From: Chondrosia reniformis
Lineage: Eukaryota > Porifera > Demospongiae > Chondrillida > Chondrillidae
Direction: 5' to 3'
Length of the DNA: 64,000 nt
NCBI GenBank assembly: GCA_947172415.1
Contig: OX359192.1
Span: 1,490,501 to 1,554,500, forward strand
Made by a program: the position numbers and the translations under genes. This document shows positions 34,489 through 49,400 of the stretch, piece by piece. The stretch's first letter is position 1. Each line of letters begins with the position of its first letter. Below the pieces are notes generated by a model that did no database searches, was not told the DNA's origin, and saw nothing but the letters and a program-made list of their open reading frames with translations.

Positions 34489-37400
34489 CTGTAAAATAGA
34501 AAATAAAGATGGTATAATGATCAAAAATAATCACTGGAAATTATTACACCAAACCAGCCAAGTGACCGAAGTCTTATCTTGGCTGGGGGACCGAAGTCCT
34601 ATTAAGATGGCAACCAGTGATCGCCTCCCAGTCATCCAAAGACGGAAAAATTCATCAAAGAACCACAGACAGCTGTTTCGCCCTCATTTGGGCTCATCAG
34701 TGTGGTACACTTCAATGATGGTAAATTGGATGACTGCCCTCACTAATAAATCCACCACAAGTGAAACACTTGTGGTTTCATTCTAAGTGAGGATGGAGGC
34801 TACAGTCTAAGTGAGACTGAGCACTCACTATTAAAAGGGAGTTAATTGCACTAAGCCTGTGCAAGGGCTAAAATGATCAAAAATAATCACTGGAAATTAT
34901 TACATTATTATTATTTGGTGTAATAATTTCCAGTGATTATTTTTGATCATTTTAGCCCTTGCACAGGCTTAGTGCAATTAACTCCCTTTTAATTGTGAGT
35001 GCTCAGTCTCACTTAGACTGTAGCCTCCATCCTCACTTAGAATGAAACCACAAGTGTTTCACTTGTGGTGGATTTATTAGTGAGGGCAGTCATCCAATTT
35101 ACCATCATTGAAGTGTACCACACTGATGAGCCCAAATGAGGGCGAAACAGCTGTCTGTGGTTCTTTGATGAATTTTTCCATCTTTGGATGACTGGGAGGC
35201 GATCACTGGTTGCCATCTTAATAGGACTTCGGTCCCCCAGCCAAGATAAGACTTCGGTCACTTGGCTGGTTTGGTGTAATAATTTCCAGTGATTATTTTT
35301 GATCATTTTAGCCCTTGCACAGGGTTAGTGCAATTAACTCCCTTTTAAAAGATGGTATATGCCATTATATACAGTATATATAAACAATACATATGTATAA
35401 CAAGTGACAGAAGGCTAGTAGCATAAAGTGTATACATATGTTTGGCTGTTAAGGTAATACCTTCAATGTTGGTTGTCAAATAGACTATAGCTACTTTTTC
35501 ATTTGATGGGCCTAAATCATGTAAACCACCAGCTCTGACAAGAAAACTATATATAGTCTGGCTCTTTAATTTTGTCATCAAGAAATGAGTTGCATGAGAT
35601 TGGGCAGTGGTGACTTTTCCATTGTCAATGTTGAATGCTTTGATGAGGTAAAACTTCACAAAGTCACTGTAGCAGTCTGGTGGGTCCCATGTTAGAATGA
35701 CTGCTGAGGAATTTACAGTATGTGCTACTAGGTTGGTTGGTGCACAAAGCTTTTCTGAGAAAGAATAACAAGATTGGTAAAAGATATAAATTAATGTTAC
35801 ATGCCAACAACAGGTCTTCTAAAGCTCCATATAGGTATACCCTAAGTCATTATAGTCTAAGGAAATTGTGTTTAGTCTATTCTCTTTATATTTCCCATAG
35901 CTGTAATTACCATATTGTTTGGAATATGGTATATTATTCACGTGTATATAGGACTGCATATAATTACCTGGACATTCTAGCGGAGTGGAGCACTGGTTTC
36001 CATTTTTAAATAAACTTGAACAAAAGCATCCTGGATTACATAGTGAAAAGTCTCCCTTGGGATTATAGCAAGAAGGCTCAATGATGGGGCCACATGGATA
36101 GAAAGTCTTTCCATTTGGACAAGATGGCTCTGTAAAGGATCATAAAAAAAAAAAATTTAAGCCTACTATATAAACTGAAGAGCCTATTCCTATAAATACT
36201 TTAAACTCACGGCATTCTGCTGGTATTTCAACTTCACTAAAACCAAATTTGGTACATAAACCAGCAAATTTCACTAGAGAGTCACATGGCATTGAAAGAC
36301 TGAAGTTGTCACTGTCCACATCAGCTAAGCAATAGTCCAGGATGCAACTATCAACAAACACTGCACTTTCTATCCTGCCTCTACATCTTCTGAAGCTATC
36401 CTGCTTAAATATAGCATTGCAAAAGGTGACCGCTTGGTCTCTTCTATTTCCTAGACACCTAGAAGGCTTTAAAACTATAGCTGAACAGTTATTCACAGCT
36501 GACCAATAATCACTGCGCCAGGAGAATCCAAATTCATTGAGATTGCTTGTAAGCTGCAGACTGTCATTGACATTTGCCTGAAGGTCGTCTGAGAGATTGC
36601 CATTGAAGTTTCCACAGAGGCCACCTAATCTTTCCCTGTAGACTTCGGGCACCATTACTTCCAAGCGGTGACTTCCATCGTAGCTGACGGTCACTCCAAA
36701 CGGCCTCAAATGTAGTGTTGTGGCCATGCCGTGCTTCTGAATGAAGAAAATATCTTTGGATGGATTGCTGGGATAAATGTATCCACCTTGCCACAGAGTA
36801 ACTGTTTGACTGAACGGTGGCACCTCTACGTAAACACCTCTGATGCAGGTTGCCTCACCGTTGCACTTCAGCTGGTGTGCATGCACTGCAAAGCTTTTAC
36901 CCTCAATGTCACTGGCAAATGTATAGGTGCACTCTCCTTGAAAGTGATGGACCAGACCATCAAAGGTGGTGTAATGGGGATCTCCCCAAGCTGAGCAAGT
37001 CCTATTACTAGGAAAGATGTCTTTTAAAATACCTACAGAGACAAGAATCCTTTGTAACTGACTTTCCCTGCTAAAGATTCAAATTGCTGAATTATATAGG
37101 CATAAAATTTTGACTTCTTCTTTTCTTTGTACATGTGTCTATTTAATATTTATTACTTTATACTGGGAGCCACAAATGTTAACTACTTTGACAAGTAGCT
37201 TACCCAGTGTATAGAATGATTATCTATATACTGTATGCAGTTCGTGCACCATAATATATAGTTTATAGCAATTCTATACTAACTTCCAGTGCAATCTAGG
37301 GGATTAATACAATTTCCTTGCCCATTCAAAGCAGCTCCATCTGGACAGTAGCAGCCCTCCACACAACCCTGCACTCCTGCTAGGTCCTGGCATGTAGCTT

Positions 37401-40400
37401 CCACAAGTGGACCACAGCTTTGATAGGTCTTGTCAGCGGGACATATTGGCCCTATATACAAGGAAGCATCAGGCTATACTTTAAAACAATTATGTAATAC
37501 ATCATTACTCATCATATGATCACCATTAAGATATTTAGAATCAACAGTCATTGAAGGATTGACAAGATCTATTGATGCAATACGAATGTCCATTTTGAGA
37601 ACACTATACACTACCTATAATACATAGACACTCAGCATCACTTACTGCAGGCAGGAGGGGGAGCCCCTAGGGAAATGCCTTTGGCTCTGCAACTCTCTGC
37701 ATAGGCTTTGATGACACTGCACCCACAGACACCTCCATCTTCACAGCTGCAATGATCCAAAATGCAGTTCTGGTATGTCTGCTCCGATGGAATGCTGTTG
37801 AAACACGGGGAATAGGTTCCATTATTGTCAATGAGTATTGAGCAAAACTGCTCTGCCATCTTCTTGGATTCTTCCGAACAGAACGGTGGAGGTGGAATTT
37901 CAGTGAATTTGCAGTCTACATTCTCCAAGGACACTCTGTATTCTTCCTCAAAGCCCTTCAGATCAGTGGAGTTCCCATCCATCAGACTGAACTCATTGGT
38001 AAGGTCACCATTGCAATCACCCAGGAGGCCACACAGCTTACCGCTGTAGCTGGCTGGCGTTGTTACTCTCAGGTAGTAGCGGCCAAAGCTAACCACTACA
38101 TTGTAGTCGTAGAGTTGGACCGTTATTCTGCTGTTGCCAGAGGTCACTCCCAACTGAAATGGCTTGACATGGGATCCAGCGAGTGTCCAGCTGAGGGGAG
38201 AGCCCTTGAGGTGTACAGTCACATTGAGAGGTGGCACTTCCACCACGGCCTGGTCGATGCAGGTGGGTGTTCTGCCTCCTGAGCAGTGGTCGCTGGTAAT
38301 GGAGTACACTGCAAAGGTCTCCTCTTTGCAATCTTTGGAGAAGATGTGAGAACAGTGATCAAACAGGTCGTATCGCAGGCCATCAAATGTCCAATAGTGG
38401 GGATCTCCAGAGGCAAGCCCAGAACAACCAGGACATTCTTCGGGCAGTATGCAACTGCCACTCCTCTCGTCCAGCACTTTTCCAACAGGACAGAAGCAGC
38501 CTTGTTCCTCCAATGATGAGGTGGGATACAGATTATGACAGGAGGCTTGTGCTTGGCTGCTATTGCGGTACTCAAAGCCCTCTGAACAATCTGTAATTGA
38601 TATATAGAAAATACACCATTCTGGTGGACCCTGAAACAAATTTTCTAACCCTAGTCAACTGTAAAATGCTATATTAACCGTAACAACTGTTGAACTTAGA
38701 GTACGACTCCAAAAATACACCACTACCTACCTCTGCAGTGAGATTCAGTTACACAATTGCCCTTGCTCTGTATGCCAGAAGTACAGAAGCATCCCGAATT
38801 ACAGTATGAGTAGTCTCCTTTGGGTTCATCACAGGATGGCTCTACTACGGGGCCACAAATTTCAAACTTCCTGTCAGGTGGACATGGTGGTACTACATAG
38901 ACAATGAAGAGAGGAGTAAGCACTCATAAGGAAACCTGCCACATATACGTAGTGCAAATTTCTTTGCAAGATTGCTAGGAGCGGTCAGTGAATTGATGCT
39001 CAAGACATCCATGCATTCATGGTGGTGCAAATGTTGTATTACATTTTTCATGCATGTGTGTTTCCATGAGTTCAACTCACAGCAAGCATTAGGAAGTGAT
39101 ATATCCTCTATTCCCATGTCTTGGCACTGGCTAGCAAATTTGATGATAGAAGCACAAGGAACAGACAGGCTGAAGCTCTTGCTGTCATCGTCAATGATAC
39201 AGTGATCAAAGATGCAGGTGTTGATGAAAATGAGGCTGTCAATCTTGCTTCTGCATTGCTTAAAGCTGTCCTGCTCAAAGACTGAATTACAAAAGGCTAC
39301 TGCTCTATCCCTCTTCTTCCCTATACAACTGGGTGTTGGAACGACACTGGGAGTACAATTTTGCAGAGCTGAATAGTGTTCATTGTGCCAGGAGAATCCA
39401 AATTCATCGAGATTGCTTGTAAGCTGCAGGCCGTCATTGACATTTGCCTGAAAGTCGTCTGAGGGATTGCCATTGAAGTTTCCACATAGGCCACCTAATC
39501 TTTCCTTGTAGAATTCGGGCACCATTACTTCTAAGCGGTGACTTCCATCGTAGCTGACGGTCACTCCTAACTGCCTCAAATGTAGTGTTGTGGCCATGCC
39601 TTGCTTCTGAATGGAGAAAATATCTTTGGATGGATTGCTGGGATAAATGTATCCACCTTGCCACAGAGTAACTGTTTGACTGAACGGGGGCACCTCTACG
39701 TAAACACCTCTGATGCAGGTTGCCTCACCGTTGCACTTCAGCTGGTGTGCATGCACTGCAAAGCTTCTACCCTCAATGTCACTGGCAAAAGTATAGGTGC
39801 ACTCTCCTTGAAAGTGATGGACCAGACCATCAAAGGTGGTGTAATGGGGATCTCCCCATGCCCAGCAAGTACCAGCTATTGCCTCTTCTTCACCTAAAAG
39901 GTAAAAGACAAATTGATGCAACCATACAGATACCCTACTTTAATATATATATACAACATCTTCACTAAACATTCACTTTTCAATAATGTATATAACTTAC
40001 TAATGCACTCGTGAGGCATGAGGCATTTTCCTTGCCCATTCAAAACAGCTCCATCTGGACAGTAGCAGCCCTCCACACAACCCTGCACTCCTGCTAGGTC
40101 CTGGCATGTAGCTTCCACAAGCGGACCACAGCTTTGATAGCTCTTGTCAGCTGGACATATTGGCCCTATATACAAGGAAGCATCAGGCTATACTTTAAAA
40201 CAATTATGTAATACATCATTACTCAACATATCATCGCCATTAAGATATTTAGAATCAACAGTCATTGAAGGATTGACAAGATCTATTTATGCAGGCAATT
40301 TTGAGAGCACTATACACTACCTACAGATATACGTACGTAGACACTCATCATCACTTACTGCAGGCAGGAGGGGGAGCCCCTAGGGAAATGTCTTTGGCTC

Positions 40401-43400
40401 TACAACTCTCTGCATAGGCTTTGATGACGCTGCACCCACAGACATCTTTATCTTCACAGCTGCAATGATCCACAATGCAGTTCTGGTATGACTGCTCTGG
40501 AGGAATGCTGTTGAAACACGGTGAATAGGTTCCATTAATGTCACTGAGTATTGAACAAAACTGCTCTGCCATCTTCCTGGATTCTCCGAAACAGTCCGGT
40601 GGAGGTGGAGGACAAGTGAAATTGCAGTCTACATTCTGCAAGGACACTCTGTATTCTTCCTCAAAGCCCTTCAGAGAAGTGCGGTTCCCATCCATCAGAC
40701 TGAACTCATTGGTAAGGTCACCATTGCAATCACCCAGGAGGCCACACAGCTTACCGCTGTAGCTGGCTGGCGTTGTTACTCTCAGGTAGTAGAGGCCAAA
40801 GCTAACCACTACATTGTAGTCGTAGAGTAGGACCGTTATTCTGCTGTTGCCAGAGGTCACTCCCAACTGAAATGGCTTGACATGGGATCCAGCGAGTGTC
40901 CAGCTGAGGGGAGAGCCCCTGAGGTGTACAGTCACATTGAGAGGTGGCACTTCCACCACCGCCTGGTCGATGCAGGTGGGTGTTCTGCCTCCTGAGCAGT
41001 GGTCGCTGGTAATGGAGTACACTGCAAAGGTCTCCTCTTTGCAATCTTTGGAGAAGATGTGAGAACAGTGATCAAACAGGTCGTATCGCAGGCCATCAAA
41101 TGTCCAATAGTGGGGATCTCCAGAGGCAAGCCCAGAACAACCAGGACATTCTTCGGGCAGTATGCAATTGCCACTACTCTCGTCCAGCACTTTTCCAAAA
41201 GGACAGAAGCAGCCTTGTTCCTCCAATGATGAGGTGGGATACAGATTATGACAGGAGGCTTGTGCTTGGCTGCTATTGCGGTACTCAAAGCCCTCTGAAC
41301 AATCTGTAATTGATATATAGAAAATACACCATTCTGGTGGACCCTGAAACAAATTTTCTAACCCTAGTCAACTGTAAAATGCTATATTAACCGTAACAAC
41401 AGTTGAACTCTAAGTACGACTCCAAAAATACACCACTACCTACCTCTGCAGTGAGATTCAGTTACACAATTGCCCTTGCTCTGTGTGCCAGAAGTACAGA
41501 AGCATCCCGAATTACAGTAAGAGTAGTCTCCTTTGGGTTCATCACAGGATGGCTCTACTACGGGGCCACAAATTTCAAACTTCCTGTCAGGTGGACATGG
41601 TGGCACTATAGAGACAATTTAAAAAAGGAGTATGCACTCATAAAGAAACCTGCCACATATGCGTAGTGTAAATTTCTTTGCAATATTGCAATTTGCTACT
41701 GGAGCGATTAGTCAATTGATGCTCAAGACATCCATGCATTCATGGTGGTGCAAATGTTGTATTACACTTTTCATGCATGTGTGTTTCCATGTGTTCAACT
41801 CACAGCAAGCATTAGGAAGTGATATATCCTCTATTCCCATGTCTTGGCACTGGCTAGCAAATTTGATGATAGAAGCACAAGGAACAGACAGGCTGAAGCT
41901 CTTGCTGTCATCGTCAATGATACAGTGATCAAAGATGCAGGTGTTGATGAAAATGAGGCTGTCAATCTTGCTTCTGCATTGCTTAAAGCTGTCCTGCTCA
42001 AAGACTGAATTACAAAAGGCTACTGCTCTATCTCTCTTCTTCCCAATACAACTGGGTGTCGGAACGACACTGGGAGTGCAATTTTGCAGAGCTGAATAGT
42101 GTTGACTGTGCCAGGAGAATCCAAATTCATTGAGATTGCTTGTAAGCTGCAGGCCGTCATTGACATTTGCCTGAAAGTCGTCTGAGGGATTGCCATTGAA
42201 GTTTCCACATAGGCCACCTAATCTTTCCTTGTAGACTTCGGGCACCATTACTTCTAAGCGGTGACTTCCATCGTAGCTGACGGTCACTCCAAACTGCCTT
42301 ATATGTAGTGTTGTGGCCACGCCTTGCTTCTGAATGGAGAAAATATCTTTGGATGGATTGCTGGGATAAATGTCTCCACCTTGCCACAGGATAACTGTTT
42401 GACTGAACGGGGGCACCTCTACGTAAACACCTCTGATGCAGGTTGCCTCACCGTTGCACTTCAGCTGGTGTGCATGCACTGCAAAGTCTTTACCCTCAAA
42501 GTCACTGGCAAAAGTATAGGTGCACTCTCCCTGAAAGTGATGGACCAGACCATCAAAGGTGGTGTAATGGGGATCTCCCCATGCTGAGCAAGTACCGACT
42601 ATTGCCTCTTCTTCACCTAAAAGGTAAAAGACAAATTGATGCAACCATACAGATACCTTACTATATACTATATACAACATCTTCACTAGACTTTCACTTT
42701 TCAATAATGTATATAATATAACTTACTAATGCACTCATGAGGCATGAGGCATTTTCCTTGCCCATTCAAAACAGCTCCATCTGGACAGTAGCAGCCCTCC
42801 ACACAACCCTGCACTCCTGCTAGGTCCTTGCATGTAGCTTCCACAAGTGGACCACAGCTTTGATAGGTCTTGTCAGCTGGACATATTGGCCCTATATACA
42901 AGGAAGCATCAGGCTATACTTTAAAACAATTATGTAATACATCATTACTCATCATATCATCGCCATTAAGATATTTACAATCAACAGTCATTGAAGGAAT
43001 GACAAGATCTATTGATGCAATACAAATGTCCATTTTGAGAACACTATACACTACCTACAGATATACGTAGACACACTCATCATCACTTACTGCAGGCAGG
43101 AGGGGGAGCCCCTAGGGAAATGCCCTTGGCTCTGCAACTCTCTGCATAGGCTTTGATGACGATGCACCCACAGACATCTTCATCTTCACAGCTGCAATGG
43201 TCCAAAATGCAGTTCTGGTATGTCTGCTCCGATGGAATGCTGTTGAAACACGGGGAATAGGTTCCATTAATGTCACTGAGTATTGAGCAAAACTGCTCTG
43301 CCATTTTTTTGGATTCTTCCAAACAGTCCGGTGGAGGTGGAGGACAAGTGAAATTGCAGTCTACATTCTCCAAGGACACTCTGTATTCTTCCTCAAAGCG

Positions 43401-46400
43401 CTTCAGATGAGTGCGGTTCCCATCCATCAGACTGAACTCATTGGTAAGGTCACCATTGCAATCACCCAGGAGGCCACACAGCTTACCGCTGTAGCTGGCT
43501 GGCGTTGTTACTCTCAGGTAGTAGCGGCTAAAGCTAACCACTACATTGTAGTCGTAGAGTAGGACTGTAATTCTGCTGTTGCCAGAGGTCACTCCCAACT
43601 GAAATGGCTTGACATGGGATCCAGCGAGTGTCCAGCTGAGGGGAGAGCCCTTGAGGTGTACAGTCACATTGAGAGGTGGCACTTCCACCACGGCCTGGTC
43701 GATGCAGGTGGGTGTTCTGCGTCCTGAGCAGTGGTCGCTGGTAATGGAGTACACTGCAAAGGTCTCCTCTTTGCAATCTTTGGAGAAGATGTGAGAACAG
43801 TGATCAAACAGGTCGTATCGCAGGCCATCAAATGTCCAATAGTGGGGATCTCCAGAGGCAAGCCCAGAACAACCAGGACATTCTTCGGGCAGTATGCAAC
43901 TGCCACTCCTCTCGTCCAGCACTTTTCCAAAAGGACAGAAGCAGCCTTGTTCCTCCAATGATGAGGTGGGATACAGATTATGACAGGAGGCTTGTGCTTG
44001 GCTGCTATTGCGGTACTCAAAGCCCTCTGAACAATCTGTAATTGATATATAGAAAATACACCATTCTGGTGGACCCTGAAACAAATTTTCTAACACTAGT
44101 CAACTGTAAAATGCTATATTAACCGTAACAACAGTTGAACTCTAAGTACGACTCCAAAAATACACCACTACCTACCTCTACAGTGAGATTCAGTTACACA
44201 ATTTCCCTTGCTCTGTACGCCAGAAGTACAGAAGCATCCCGAATTACAGTAAGAGTAGTCTCCTTTGGGTTCATCACAGGATGGCTCTACTACGGGGCCA
44301 CAAATTTCAAACTTCCTGTCAGGTGGACATGGTGGCACTATAGAGACAATTTAAAAAAGGAGTATGCACTCATAAAGAAACCTGCCACATATACGTAGTG
44401 CAAATTTCTTTGCAAGATTGTTATTTGCTACAGGAGCGGTCAGTGAATTGATTCTCACGACATACATGCATTCATGGTGGTGCAAATGGTGTATTACATT
44501 TTTCATGCGTGTTTCCATGAGTTCAACTCACAGCAAGCATTAGGAAGTGATATATCCTCTATTCCCATGTCTTGGCACTGGCTAGCAAATTTGATGATAG
44601 AAGCACAAGGAACAGACAGGCTGAAGCTCTTGCTGTCATCGTCAATGATACAGTGATCAAAGATGCAGGTGTTGATGAAAATGAGGCTGTCAATCTTGCT
44701 TCTACATTGCTTAAAGCTATCCTGCTCAAAGACTGAATTACAAAAGGCTACTGCTCTATCTCTCTTCTTCCCAATACAACTGGGTGTCGGAACGACACTG
44801 GGAGTACAATTTTGCAGAGCTGAATAGTGTTGACTGCGCCAGGAGAATCCAAATTCATTGAGATTGCTTGTAAGCTGCAGGCCGTCATTGACATTTGCCT
44901 GAAAGTCGTCTGAGGGATTGCCATTGAAGTTTCCACATAGGCCACCTAATCTTTCCTTGTAGACTTCGGGCACCATTACTTCTAAGCGGTGACTTCCATC
45001 GTAGCTGACGGTCACTCCAAACTGCCTTATATGTAGTGTTGTGGCCACGCCTTGCTTCTGAATGGAGAAAATATCTTTGGATGGATTGCTGGGATAAATG
45101 TCTCCACCTTGCCACAGGATAACTGTTTGACTGAACGGGGGCACCTCTACGTAAACACCTCTGATGCAGGTTGCCTCACCGTTGCACTTCAGCTGGTGTG
45201 TATGCACTGCAAAGTCTTTACCCTCAAAGTCACTGGCAAAAGTATAGGTGCACTCTCCCTGAAAGTGATGGACCAGACCATCAAAGGTGGTGTAATGGGG
45301 ATCTCCCCATGCTGAGCAAGTACCGACTATTGCCTCTTCTTCACCTAAAAGGTAAAAGACAAATTGATGCAACCATACAGATACCTTACTATATACTATA
45401 TACAACATCTTCACTAGACTTTCACTTTTCAATAATGTATATAATGTAACTTACTAATGCACTCATGAGGCATGAGGCATTTTCCTTGCCCATTCAAAAC
45501 AGCTCCATCTGGACAGTAGCAGCCCTCCACACAACCCTGCACTCCTGCTAGGTCCTTGCATGTAGCTTCCACAAGTGGACCACAGCTTTGATAGGTCTTG
45601 TCAGCTGGACATATTGGCCCTATATACAAGGAAGCATCAGGCTATACACATCATATTATCATTAAGATATTTACAATCAACAGTCATTGAAGGAATGACA
45701 AGATCTATTGATGCAATACAAATGTCCATTTTGAGAACACTATACACTACCTACAGATATACGTAGACACACTCATCATCACTTACTGCAGGCAGGAGGG
45801 GGAGCCCCTAGGGAAATGCCCTTGGCTCTGCAACTCTCTGCATAGGCTTTGATGACGATGCACCCACAGACATCTTCATCTTCACAGCTGCAATGGTCCA
45901 AAATGCAGTTCTGGTATGACTGCTCTGGAGGAATGCTGTTGAAACACGGGGAATAGGTTCCATTAATGTCACTGAGTATTGAGCAAAACTGCTCTGCCAT
46001 TTTCCTGGATTCTTCCAAACAGTCCGGTGGAGGTGGAGGACAAGTGAAATTGCAGTCTACATTCTCCAAGGACACTCTGTATTCTTCCTCAAAGCGCTTC
46101 AGATGAGTGCGGTTCCCATCCATCAGACTGAACTCATTGGTAAGGTCACCATTGCAATCACCCAGGAGGCCACACAGCTTACCGCTGTAGCTGGCTGGCG
46201 TTGTTACTCTCAGGTAGTAGCGGCTAAAGCTAACCACTACATTGTAGTCGTAGAGTAGGACCGTAATTCTGCTGTTGCCAGAGGTCACTCCCAACTGAAA
46301 TGGCTTGACATGGGATCCAGCGAGTGTCCAGCTGAGGGGAGAGCCCTTGAGGTGTACAGTCACATTGAGAGGTGGCACTTCCACCACGGCCTGGTCGATG

Positions 46401-49400
46401 CAGGTGGGTGTTCTGCGTCCTGAGCAGTGGTCGCTGGTAATGGAGTACACTGCAAAGGTCTCCTCTTTGCAATCTTTGGAGAAGATGTGAGAACAGTGAT
46501 CAAACAGGTCGTATCGCAGGCCATCAAATGTCCAATAGTGGGGATCTCCAGAGGCAAGTCCAGAACAACCAGGACATTCTTCAGGTGGTATGCAACTGCC
46601 ACTCCTCTCGTCCAGCACTTTTCCAACAGGACAGAAGCAGCCTTGTTCCTCCAATGATGAGGTGGGATACAGATTATGACAGGAGGCTTGTGCTTGGCTG
46701 CTATTGCGGTACTCAAAGCCCTCTGAACAATCTGTAATTGATATATAGAAAATACACCATTCTGGTGGACCCTGAAACAAATTTTCTAACCCTAGTCAAC
46801 TGTAAAATGCTATATTAACCGTAACAACTGTTGAACTCTAAGTACGACTCCAAAAATACACCACTACCTACCTCTGCAGTGAGATTCAGTTACACAATTG
46901 CCCTTGCTCTGTGTGCCAGAAGTACAGAAGCATCCCGAATTACAGTAAGAGTAGTCTCCTTTGGGTTCATCACAGGATGGCTCTACTACGGGGCCGCAAA
47001 TTTCAAACCTCCTGTCAGGTGGACATGGTGGCACTACATAGACAATTTAAAAAAGGAGTATGCACTCATAAAGAAACCTGCCACATATACGTAGTGCAAA
47101 TTTCTTTGCAAGATTGCTATTTGCTACAGGAGCGGTCAGTGAATTGATTCTCACGACATACATGCATTCATGGTGGTGCAAATGGTGTATTACATTTTTC
47201 ATGCGTGTTTCCATGAGTTCAACTCACAACAAGCATTAGGAAGTGATATATCCTCTATTCCCATGTCTTGGCACTGGCTAGCAAATTTGATGATAGAAGC
47301 ACAAGGAACAGACAGGCTGAAGCTCTTGCTGTCATCGTCAATGATACAGTGATCAAAGATGCAGGTGTTGATGAAAATGAGGCTGTCAATCTTGCTTCTA
47401 CATTGCTTAAAGCTATCCTGCTCAAAGACTGAATTACAAAAGGCTACTGCTCTATCTCTCTTCTTCCCTATACAACGGGGTGTCGGAACGACACTGGGAG
47501 TACAATTTTGCAGAGCTGAATAGTGTTGACTGTGCCAGGAGAATCCAAATTCATTGAGATTGCTTGTAAGCTGCAGGCCGTCATTGACATTTGCCTGAAA
47601 GTCGTCTGAGGGATTGCCATTGAAGTTTCCACATAGGCCACCTAATCTTTCCTTGTAGACTTCGGGCACCATTACTTCTAAGCGGTGACTTCCATCGTAG
47701 CTGACGGTCACTCCAAACTGCCTTATATGTAGTGTTGTGGCCACGCCTTGCTTCTGAATGGAGAAAATATCTTTGGATGGATTGCTGGGATAAATGTCTC
47801 CACCTTGCCACAGGATAACTGTTTGACTGAACGGGGGCACCTCTACGTAAACACCTCTGATGCAGGTTGCCTCACCGTTGCACTTCAGCTGGTGTGTATG
47901 CACTGCAAAGTCTTTACCCTCAAAGTCACTGGCAAAAGTATAGGTGCACTCTCCCTGAAAGTGATGGACCAGACCATCAAAGGTGGTGTAATGGGGATCT
48001 CCCCATGCTGAGCAAGTACCGACTATTGCCTCTTCTTCACCTAAAAGGTAAAAGACAAATTGATGCAACCATACAGATACCTTACTATATACTATATACA
48101 ACATCTTCACTAGACTTTCACTTTTCAATAATGTATATAATGTAACTTACTAATGCACTCATGAGGCATGAGGCATTTTCCTTGCCCATTCAAAACAGCT
48201 CCATCTGGACAGTAGCAGCCCTCCACACAACCCTGCACTCCTGCTAGGTCCTTGCATGTAGCTTCCACAAGTGGACCACAGCTTTGATAGGTCTTGTCAG
48301 CTGGACATATTGGCCCTATATACAAGGAAGCATCAGGCTATACACATCATATTATCATTAAGATATTTACAATCAACAGTCATTGAAGGAATGACAAGAT
48401 CTATTGATGCAATACAAATGTCCATTTTGAGAACACTATACACTACCTACAGATATACGTAGACACACTCATCATCACTTACTGCAGGCAGGAGGGGGAG
48501 CCCCTAGGGAAATGCCCTTGGCTCTGCAACTCTCTGCATAGGCTTTGATGACGATGCACCCACAGACATCTTCATCTTCACAGCTGCAATGGTCCAAAAT
48601 GCAGTTCTGGTATGACTGCTCTGGAGGAATGCTGTTGAAACACGGGGAATAGGTTCCATTAATGTCACTGAGTATTGAGCAAAACTGCTCTGCCATTTTC
48701 CTGGATTCTTCCAAACAGGGCGGTGGAGGTGGAGGACAAGTGAAATTGCAGTCTACATTCTCCAAGGACACTCTGTATTCTTCCTCAAAGCGCTTCAGAT
48801 GAGTCCGGTTCCCATCCATCAGACTGAACTCATTGGTAAGGTCACCATTGCAATCACCCAGGAGGCCACACAGCTTACCGCTGTAGCTGGCTGGCGTTGT
48901 TACTCTCAGGTAGTAGCGGCCAAAGCTAACCACTACATTGTAGTCGTAGAGTTGGACCGTTATTCTGCTGTTGCCAGAGGTCACTCCCAACTGAAATGGC
49001 TTGACATGGGATCCAGCGAGTGTCCAGCTGAGGGGAGAGCCCCTGAGGTGTACAGTCACATTGAGAGGTGGCACTTCCACCACCGCCTGGTCGATGCAGG
49101 TGGGTGTTCTGCGTCCTGAGCAGTGGTCGCTGGTAATGGAGTAAACTGCAAAGGTCTCCTCTTTGCAATCTTTGGAGAAGATGTGAGAACAGTGATCAAA
49201 CAGGTCGTATCGCAGGCCATCAAATGTCCAATAGTGGGGATCTCCAGAGGCAAGCCCAGAACAACCAGGACATTCTTCGGGCAGTATGCAACTGCCACTC
49301 CTCTCGTCCAGCACTTTTCCAACAGGACAGAAGCAGCCTTGTTCCTCCAATGATGAGGTGGGATACAGATTATGACAGGAGGCTTGTGCTTGGCTGCTAT

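Larger units (their letters stand above)
34516..35346. mobile_element. Palindromic element with two hammerheads and a 12-bp target duplication
   Basis: Two arms of about 400 bp are mirror images around roughly 34910, with one short unpaired centre. Each arm holds a hammerhead (34662-34706 minus, 35117-35161 plus) and a mirror-image 89-codon frame of no known family. AAAGATGGTATA flanks both sides (about 34504-34515 and 35348-35359). The gene B intron at about 590-610 has the uninterrupted sequence AGATGGTATACACCATTATA, so this is an insertion into gene A after duplication. Confidence 0.75.

Noticed and set aside
34517..35306. Mirror-image 89-codon frames in the hammerhead palindrome
   Set aside because: They cross the ribozyme core and match no protein. 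They are better explained as part of a non-coding element.
36140..36210. Alternative reading-through of the cap exon past 36211 as coding
   Set aside because: The donor at 36210 and the phase into the TIL exon are clear, and the extension is AT-rich intron with a poly-A-like run.
48799..49119. Plus-strand open frames of 60-106 codons opposite the VWD exons, repeated in every unit
   Set aside because: They are antisense shadows of conserved VWD exons, recur only because the exons recur, and have no splice or domain support.
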